Below are positions 22,983 to 23,112 of a stretch of DNA of 23,112 nucleotides, one piece after another. Source of the DNA: JANQRV01 sp964533785 (GTDB lineage: Bacteria > Bacteroidota > Bacteroidia > Chitinophagales > Saprospiraceae); NCBI GenBank assembly GCA_964533785.1, contig CAZHNG010000072.1:1-23112 (forward strand). The letters are read 5' to 3'. Under the pieces are notes generated by a model. That model was not told the origin of the DNA, did no database searches, and worked only from the letters and a program-made list of their open reading frames with translations. A program made the position numbers and the translations under genes. Each line of letters opens with the position of its first letter. The first letter of the stretch is position 1.

Positions 22983-23112
22983 TTGGACTTTTGACGCTAG
23001 ACACTAGATTCTAGACAACAAAACGCTGATATTCAATGGATATCAATTTTTCAGAATCAATAAATTTCCGTTGATTGTCAATTAGTTAGAATTTTTAGTC
23101 TAACTTCTAGAG
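22983..23112. mobile_element. MITE-like inverted-repeat element, copy 2 (cut by the window edge)
   Basis: Starting with TTGGACTTTTGACGCTAGAC, this is the reverse-complement orientation of the element at 2108-2264. Outside the end region the two differ by only about two substitutions and one single-base indel. Near the end, copy 2 has one fewer ctaga-type word, a 7-base difference. About the last 20 bases, with the second terminal repeat, lie beyond the window. The base string before it, AACTTAA (22976-22982), is the candidate 7-bp target. Confidence 0.78.

Overview
The window looks like a chromosomal segment of a Bacteroidota bacterium, most plausibly of the Saprospiria/Lewinella type. The support is several promoters matching the Bacteroidota consensus (TTTG-N19-TAnnTTTG), weak or absent Shine-Dalgarno sequences, a DUF4296 lipoprotein, a PhoB/PhoR-like pair and Bacteroidota-style versions of the tryptophan enzymes. 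Base composition is moderate, in the mid-40s % GC by eye. The species cannot be fixed from sequence alone.

Left part (1-3500): the broken remains of a lipid/diacylglycerol kinase gene on the minus strand, a PhoX-family (DUF839) secreted phosphatase on the minus strand, then, divergently, a PHP-domain lipoprotein. A 157-bp inverted-repeat element sits between the last two. A near-identical copy in the opposite orientation runs off the right edge of the window.

Tryptophan region (3600-11950): a complete trpE-G-D-C-F-B-A set. It is preceded by a consensus promoter and a 16-residue leader peptide (MNFINKIWWWQSEHSR) with three consecutive Trp codons. A strong intrinsic terminator lies just downstream, so this is a ribosome-mediated attenuator. 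Two features break up the otherwise tight operon: a 576-bp gap full of hairpins and repeats between trpG and trpD, and a two-gene module (small protein plus MNT-like nucleotidyltransferase) inserted between trpB and trpA. The operon ends at a long hairpin with a T7 tract.

Middle (11944-18050): a DUF433/DUF5615 antitoxin-toxin pair and a short-chain dehydrogenase on the minus strand. On the plus strand follow a SixA-like histidine phosphatase, a DUF4296 lipoprotein, a PhoB/PhoR-like two-component system and an ABC-F ATPase.

Right part (18048-23112): a palindromic intergenic repeat that carries a terminator facing the antisense strand, dapB (lysine/diaminopimelate synthesis), a polysaccharide flippase, and a divergent pair for polyamine synthesis (agmatinase-family ureohydrolase; carboxy(nor)spermidine dehydrogenase-like protein) with a small conserved protein behind it. 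The last 130 bases are the second copy of the inverted-repeat element.

The most informative signals are non-coding: the trp attenuator, the two-copy miniature element with a visible 7-bp target duplication, the antisense terminator repeat, and several families of short degenerate word-like repeats in the gaps.
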